Under the pieces are notes generated by a model. It saw only the letters and a list, made by a program, of their open reading frames with translations. It ran no database searches and was not told the origin of the DNA. This document shows, piece by piece, positions 5,557 through 8,867 of a stretch of DNA of 8,867 nucleotides. Origin of the DNA: Candidatus Falkowbacteria bacterium CG10_big_fil_rev_8_21_14_0_10_43_10 (lineage in GTDB: Bacteria > Patescibacteriota > Patescibacteriia > Patescibacteriales > XYC2-FULL-47-12); NCBI GenBank assembly GCA_002773655.1, contig PFAR01000018.1, positions 1-8,867 of the forward strand. Reading direction: 5' to 3'. The position numbers and the translations under genes were made by a program. The stretch's first letter is position 1, and each line of letters begins with the position of its first letter.

Positions 5557-5597
5557 ATAGGTAAGCTGGTTTTATGTTTTTCTACCTCACTCCCTGA

Positions 5598-5627
5598 CCC
5601 CCTTCCTTAGCTAGGGGGAGGTAATTT
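5598..5627 (+). promoter_or_regulatory. Strong prfA ribosome-binding site within a possible hairpin
   Basis: GGGGGAGG (5614-5621) lies six bases before the ATG and is the best Shine-Dalgarno of the window. CCCCC (5598-5602) can pair with GGGGG (5614-5618), and CTCCC (5590-5594) offers an alternative partner for GGGAG (5616-5620). Either pairing would mask the site. The control role is inferred. Confidence 0.4.
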
Positions 5628-6668
5628 ATGGCCTACGACGAAATAAAAATCGAATATAAAAAGATAGAATCTGAATTAAACAGTCCAGACAATTTTTCTG
5701 ATTCAAAAAAAATGACCGAACTGAATAAAAAATTTTCCGAATTGAAACATGCCTTTAATTTAATAGTTAAATTGGAAGCGGCGGAAAAAAGCATCAGCGA
5801 TCTTAAGGATATTATAAAAAATGAATCTGACAAAGAATTAAAAAAAATGGCTGAAGAAGAGCTGGAAAAGCTTAATGAAGACCGCCAAGAGACAAAAGAA
5901 AGGCTAGCAGAGGAGCTAAGCCCAAAAAATCCACTGGATAAAAAATCGGCTATTATTGAAATTCGCGCCGGAACAGGGGGCGACGAATCCGCTTTATTCG
6001 CCGCCAAACTTTACGGCATGTACGCCAAATACGCCGAATCGCGGAAATGGAAAATTAATATTTTAAACTCCAGCCGCATCGGCATCGGCGGCTTTAAGGA
6101 AATCATTTTTGAAGCGATCGGCGCCGGAGCTTACGGAGATTTTAAGCTTGAAAGCGGAACGCACCGCGTCCAGCGCGTCCCCGAGACGGAAAAAGCCGGA
6201 CGCATCCATACCTCGGCCGCGACCGTGGCTGTTTTTCCCGAGGCCGAGGAAGTTGATGTTAATATTAATCCGGCCGACCTGCGCATTGATACATTCTGCT
6301 CTTCCGGACCGGGCGGACAAAGCGTTAATACGACTTATTCGGCGGTGCGGATTCTGCATATTCCTACCGGCACTATTGTTTCCTGCCAGGACCAAAAATC
6401 CCAGCAGCAAAACAAGATTAAAGCGATGCAGGTCATGCGCTCCCGAATTCTCGCCCACATGGAGGATGAAAGGCATAGGAAAGAAGCGGCGGAAAGAAAA
6501 CAGCAAATCGGCACGGGCGACCGCAGTGAAAAAATCCGCACCTACAATTTTCCCCAGGATCGCATTACCGACCATCGAATAAAAAAATCGTGGCACAATA
6601 TTGGCACGATTATGAATGGAGGATTGGACGCGGTGATTGAGGAATTAAAAAAAAGTTATAAAAAATAA
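5628..6668 (+). CDS. prfA: Peptide chain release factor 1
   Basis: Class I release factor that reads UAA and UAG and triggers peptidyl-tRNA hydrolysis on the ribosome. The 346-aa length is slightly under the usual 355-360. The N-terminal third is a charged helical domain (residues 1-105). IEIRAGTGGDESALFAA starts domain 2. The stop-codon tripeptide region reads HRVQRVPETEKAGRIHTSA, so the RF1 PxT motif is P185-E-T187 rather than the more usual PAT or PVT. The catalytic GGQ is at 229-231 in SSGPGGQSVNTTYSAVR, and the C-terminal RTYNFPQDRITDHRI is typical. RF1 rather than RF2 is clear because SPF is absent. ATG 5628 has a strong Shine-Dalgarno. The enzyme that methylates its GGQ glutamine is encoded 11 bases downstream. 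Confidence 0.97.
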   Translation: MAYDEIKIEYKKIESELNSPDNFSDSKKMTELNKKFSELKHAFNLIVKLEAAEKSISDLKDIIKNESDKELKKMAEEELEKLNEDRQETKERLAEELSPKNPLDKKSAIIEIRAGTGGDESALFAAKLYGMYAKYAESRKWKINILNSSRIGIGGFKEIIFEAIGAGAYGDFKLESGTHRVQRVPETEKAGRIHTSAATVAVFPEAEEVDVNINPADLRIDTFCSSGPGGQSVNTTYSAVRILHIPTGTIVSCQDQKSQQQNKIKAMQVMRSRILAHMEDERHRKEAAERKQQIGTGDRSEKIRTYNFPQDRITDHRIKKSWHNIGTIMNGGLDAVIEELKKSYKK

Positions 6669-6679
6669 TTAAATATCGC

Positions 6680-7585
6680 ATGTACAGCATTAAAGAAATA
6701 CTGCGAGCCGCATATAATAAATTAAATAAAAAAAATATCAATTCCGCTTATCTTGACGCGGAACTTTTATTATCTTTTATTTTAGGCAAACCGCGCGAAT
6801 ATATTCTGGCGCATCCGAAAATTAATCTAACCAAAAAGCAAATTGCCAAATACAACGGCCTAATCAAACAGCGCGCCAAACACGCGCCGGTTGCGTATTT
6901 AACAAACGAAAAAGAATTTTACGGCCGGCCGTTTTATGTTGACAAACGCGTGCTGGTGCCGCGGCCGGAAACGGAAACTCTTATAGAACAAGTTAAAAGT
7001 GAAAAGTTAAAAGTGAAAAGTGATGCGATTATTGTAGATATTGGCACCGGCTCCGGCTGCATTATAATAACTTTAGCCAAAGAATTAGAAAATCTAAAAT
7101 CTAAAATCAGCAATCTAAAATTCCTTGCCACTGATGTTTCCCCAGATGCCCTTGCCGTTGCTAAAAAAAATGTAAAATTACACGGCGTTGATAAAAAAAT
7201 AAAATTTTTGCAGGGTAATTTATTAGAGCCAATCTTGAAAAATAAAGATTTCTTAATTCATAATTCTGAATTCTTCATTCTGGCAAATTTGCCCTATTTA
7301 ACTCTAAAGCAAATCAAGCAATCGCCAACGATTCAGCACGAGCCAAGGCTGGCACTGACAGCAGGCAAAGACGGTCTTAAATATTACCGAGAATTAGCGA
7401 AACAGCTCCAAGGTTTCCGAAACCTTTTAAAGGTTTCGGAAACCTCAAATATCCCGATATCCCTCTTTGCCGAAATCGGCGATATGCAAGGAACAGAAAT
7501 GAAAAAAATTTTCTCTTTTGCTAAAAATAAAAACATCAAAAAAGACCTTGCCAGCCATAACCGGCTCTTTATTGCCAAACTTTGA
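6680..7585 (+). CDS. prmC: Release factor glutamine methyltransferase PrmC
   Basis: Methylates the GGQ glutamine of RF1 and RF2, using S-adenosylmethionine. 301 aa, slightly longer than the common 275-290. The N-terminal helical domain (1-75) contains LDAELLLSFILGKPREYI. Then come EFYGRPFYVDKRVLVPRPET (79-98) and the AdoMet motif VDIGTGSG (119-126). TDVSPDALAVAKKN (151-164) follows, and the substrate-glutamine motif is at 203-206. That motif reads NLPY where PrmC usually has NPPY; KsgA-type adenine dimethylases also use NLPY, so it may still be active. The C-terminal AGKDGLKYYREL and FAEIGDMQG motifs are present. Four inserts of repetitive DNA are translated in frame, in loops between these motifs. 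It follows prfA by 11 bases with no visible Shine-Dalgarno and ends in TGA. Confidence 0.95.
   Translation: MYSIKEILRAAYNKLNKKNINSAYLDAELLLSFILGKPREYILAHPKINLTKKQIAKYNGLIKQRAKHAPVAYLTNEKEFYGRPFYVDKRVLVPRPETETLIEQVKSEKLKVKSDAIIVDIGTGSGCIIITLAKELENLKSKISNLKFLATDVSPDALAVAKKNVKLHGVDKKIKFLQGNLLEPILKNKDFLIHNSEFFILANLPYLTLKQIKQSPTIQHEPRLALTAGKDGLKYYRELAKQLQGFRNLLKVSETSNIPISLFAEIGDMQGTEMKKIFSFAKNKNIKKDLASHNRLFIAKL
6991..7018 (+). repeat. 14-bp tandem repeat inside prmC
   Basis: AGTTAAAAGTGAAA occurs twice in direct succession. It encodes VKSEKLKVKS, in the loop between the PrmC segment PRPETETLIEQ and the AdoMet motif VDIGTGSG. The frame is open because the copies fall in different reading phases without stops. 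Confidence 0.85.
7091..7121 (+). repeat. AATCTAAA-type simple repeat inside prmC
   Basis: AATCTAAAATCTAAAAT (7091-7107) is followed after a short gap by AATCTAAAAT (7112-7121). It is translated as ENLKSKISNLKF, just before the TDVS strand, a place where other PrmC proteins have a shorter loop. Confidence 0.7.
7251..7281 (+). repeat. ATTC/AATTC-rich simple repeat inside prmC
   Basis: The stretch TCTTAATTCATAATTCTGAA and its continuation alternates TTAATTC, ATAATTC, GAATTC and CATTC units. It is translated as FLIHNSEFFI just before the NLPY motif. Its style matches the intergenic repeat at 7628-7652. Confidence 0.55.
7411..7445 (+). repeat. Perfect 15-bp inverted repeat translated within prmC
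   Basis: AGGTTTCCGAAACCT (7411-7425), spacer TTTAA, AGGTTTCGGAAACCT (7431-7445). The arms are exact reverse complements, and each arm is itself a small hairpin (AGGTTT/AAACCT). It encodes GFRNLLKVSET (residues 245-255), between the helix YYRELAKQL and the strand SLFAEIG. There it looks like an insertion relative to the usual PrmC. Confidence 0.95.
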
Positions 7586-7627
7586 TCGCGGTAAAAATTT
7601 TATTTATAATGAGCAGTTTTATTCTGC

Positions 7628-7652
7628 ATTCGTAATTTATAATTCGTAATTT
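7628..7652. repeat. Short direct repeat in the prmC/DUF3048 convergent gap
   Basis: ATTCGTAATTT occurs at 7628-7638 and 7642-7652 with a 14-base period, next to the near-palindrome AATTTTAAATTAAAATT. The 66-base gap lies between two convergent genes; no convincing GC hairpin with a U-run is seen, so termination here is uncertain. Confidence 0.6.
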
Positions 7653-8758
7653 TAAATTAAAATTTGCCCTTCTTCCTGTATTACTTCAATCCAAGCCGTA
7701 CCGGCGTTGAATTTAACCTCTTCCCCGTTTTTATTGTAAATCTTTTCCCGCGTTTTCTTATCCGGCTTTTTCCACTCCCCTTCTTTGCAAATTCCGTCAA
7801 GGCAATACCATGCCCTCCCCCCGCCGATAGTGTCCATTTGGCGGCGCAATTCCGCGTCCAATATTTTTGATTTTACTTGCATGATTATGATATTTTTTGC
7901 GACTACCGGCGTGCCGTCCGCGTCTTTGTGCTGAACCTCGCCCAGATAGCGGATATATTCGTTATTTTCTTTGTCATACTTCCAGCTAACCAAAAAATCA
8001 TTAACTGAATAATTTATTTCAATGTCGCTTTTTCCCCTGTCTTCAGCGGCAGCCTCATCTTTATAAAGCCAGGCGCCATAACCGTCATTTTTAGCATTCA
8101 GGCGATCCAAATACTTATTAAAATTCCCTATCGAACTATAAACATTATGAGGCGCGATTTTACTGTTTGACCGCCAAAAATAACCGCCCTGGTAAAACTC
8201 ATTTAAATTAAGCAGCTTTGTTTTGGCTAAAATATCCAAAGCCTCCGGGCTGCCGCCGACATGGACGTAAAGGGCGTTATATCCCTCTGACCAATCCACG
8301 TAATAAGGCCGGGCGCTGCGAATTGGGCCTATTTCTTCGAGTTCCTCGCCGTCCGCGAATAAAGCCATAAAACGAGTAATCCCGCTTTCCGCTTTAGCCT
8401 CGTATACCAGCTGCGCTTTCGCCAGTCCGGACTGCGGCCGCGCCAGCGGGTCATTATCAATCATAACGGCAACCGGATAAAAATTCTCTTTTCCTGGCTC
8501 AACATAAATTCCATCTATCGCCCGGCGGACATAGTTTGGATGAATTTCGCTATTCTTTTCAGTTTCTTCAACGGTAAAATAGCTCTCTTTGGGATTGCTT
8601 TCCTTTAAATTATTCTTACCAAGCGAAAAAATTATTAAAAAAACGGCCAAAGAAATAATAGCCAAAATTGACAATAATAAAACCGTTCGCTTCGGCCAGT
8701 TAAGTTTTAGCCAAAATTGAACGGCTTTATTTTTTATATTGGAAAATTTCTCTTTCAT
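7652..8758 (-). CDS. DUF3048 (YerB-like) membrane-anchored protein
   Basis: 368 aa with one N-terminal membrane segment (about 25-45, VLLLSILAIISLAVFLIIF) after a basic cytoplasmic end, so the rest should lie outside the cytoplasmic membrane. No lipobox cysteine is present, unlike lipoprotein YerB of Bacillus. The N-terminal DUF3048 domain is clear: YPVAVMIDNDPLARPQSGL (94-112), AQLVYEAKAESGITRFMALF (115-134), EIGPIRSARPYYVDW (142-156) and HVGGSPEAL (166-174). The C-terminal DUF3048 domain follows (NIIIMQVKSKILD 289-301, GGGRAWYCLDG 312-322, GTAWIEVI 353-360). Biochemical function is unknown for the family; an envelope role is inferred. ATG 8758 is preferred, with AAGGGGG immediately upstream although closely spaced. 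A GTG at 8785 would start inside the terminal repeat and add nine residues. The only candidate -10 (TATAAA, 8768-8773) abuts that repeat. Confidence 0.9.
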   Translation of the reverse strand: MKEKFSNIKNKAVQFWLKLNWPKRTVLLLSILAIISLAVFLIIFSLGKNNLKESNPKESYFTVEETEKNSEIHPNYVRRAIDGIYVEPGKENFYPVAVMIDNDPLARPQSGLAKAQLVYEAKAESGITRFMALFADGEELEEIGPIRSARPYYVDWSEGYNALYVHVGGSPEALDILAKTKLLNLNEFYQGGYFWRSNSKIAPHNVYSSIGNFNKYLDRLNAKNDGYGAWLYKDEAAAEDRGKSDIEINYSVNDFLVSWKYDKENNEYIRYLGEVQHKDADGTPVVAKNIIIMQVKSKILDAELRRQMDTIGGGRAWYCLDGICKEGEWKKPDKKTREKIYNKNGEEVKFNAGTAWIEVIQEEGQILI

Positions 8759-8773
8759 CCCCCTTATTTTATA

Positions 8774-8849
8774 TTTATCCAGCACCGTGCCCGAATACCC
8801 TGCGGTCTCTGCCGCAGGGATGAAGGGCTATCATCATTCTTGCCGCAGG
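8774..8849 (-). repeat. Right copy of the 76-bp inverted repeat
   Basis: Exact reverse complement of bases 1-76. It opens with TTTATCCAGCACC and holds the hairpin CCCTGCGG-tctctg-CCGCAGGG (8798-8819). It lies directly upstream of the DUF3048 gene and could supply part of that gene's promoter region. Confidence 0.9.
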
Positions 8850-8867
8850 GTTTAATACCCTGCGGTC
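8794..8867. repeat. Start of a 60-bp-period repeat at the window edge
   Basis: AATACCCTGCGGTC at 8794-8807 recurs at 8854-8867, a period of 60, and the window stops at the last base of the second copy. TGCCGCAGGG also occurs twice (8810-8819 and 8841-8850). A second hairpin, CCGCAGGG-tttaata-CCCTGCGG (8843-8865), spans the end. Either a tandem array or the middle of a palindromic element continues outside. Confidence 0.7.

Noticed and set aside
6063..6596. 177-codon open frame antisense to prfA
   Set aside because: A shadow of the GC-rich prfA codons with no recognisable motif; prfA itself is certain.
7583..7594. UGA recoded as glycine, as in Gracilibacteria and SR1
   Set aside because: prmC ends naturally at TGA (a TAA follows only three codons later, so this alone is ambiguous), but no other gene has an in-frame TGA and conserved glycines use GGN codons.
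8759..8785. GTG start at 8785 for the DUF3048 protein
   Set aside because: It lies in the terminal repeat; ATG 8758 gives a normal basic end plus membrane anchor.
8794..8867. CRISPR-like repeat at the right edge
   Set aside because: Only two partial copies are visible and the repeated unit is palindromic DNA with no spacer variation or cas genes, so a palindromic element fits better.

Overview
The window looks like a piece of a reduced bacterial genome of the Candidate Phyla Radiation (Patescibacteria, Parcubacteria-like). This is an inference from gene content and style: compact genes, weak or absent Shine-Dalgarno sequences at several starts, a ribosomal protein L31 with a long lysine-rich tail, a PrmC with NLPY instead of NPPY, a DUF3048 protein, and many small palindromic repeats. 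The standard code fits: prmC ends in TGA, the other genes in TAA or TAG, and no gene contains an in-frame TGA.

Left part, minus strand (about 115-2885): a translation operon read right to left. A promoter near 2857-2885 precedes a roughly 217-nt structured leader, then rpsB (protein S2), tsf (EF-Ts) and ricT (PSP1/YaaT-like iron-sulfur protein). A terminator hairpin follows at 74-104. The leader has a long stem closing two hairpins next to the rpsB start codon. A 94-bp palindromic mini-repeat sits between rpsB and tsf.

Middle, minus strand (2937-4910): a compact three-gene restriction-modification cassette with its own promoter and terminator. It holds a beta-class DNA methyltransferase resembling DpnA (M.DpnIIB), a 139-aa protein of unknown function whose motif layout recalls ADP-ribosyltransferase-like folds, and a PD-(D/E)XK endonuclease. 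The small middle protein is the least explained gene of the window.

Right part, plus strand (5086-7585): rpmE (L31), prfA (release factor 1) and prmC (the methyltransferase for the release-factor GGQ glutamine), a functionally coherent translation-termination cluster. prmC carries several in-frame low-complexity or palindromic inserts, including a perfect 15-bp inverted repeat that is translated. A convergent DUF3048 (YerB-like) membrane-anchored protein follows on the minus strand (7652-8758).

The whole window is bounded by a perfect 76-bp inverted repeat (1-76 and 8774-8849) that itself contains GC-rich palindromes. The window therefore probably starts and stops in two copies of a dispersed palindromic element, which may also be why a contig would end there. 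No tRNA, rRNA, CRISPR array, transposase or replication origin was seen.
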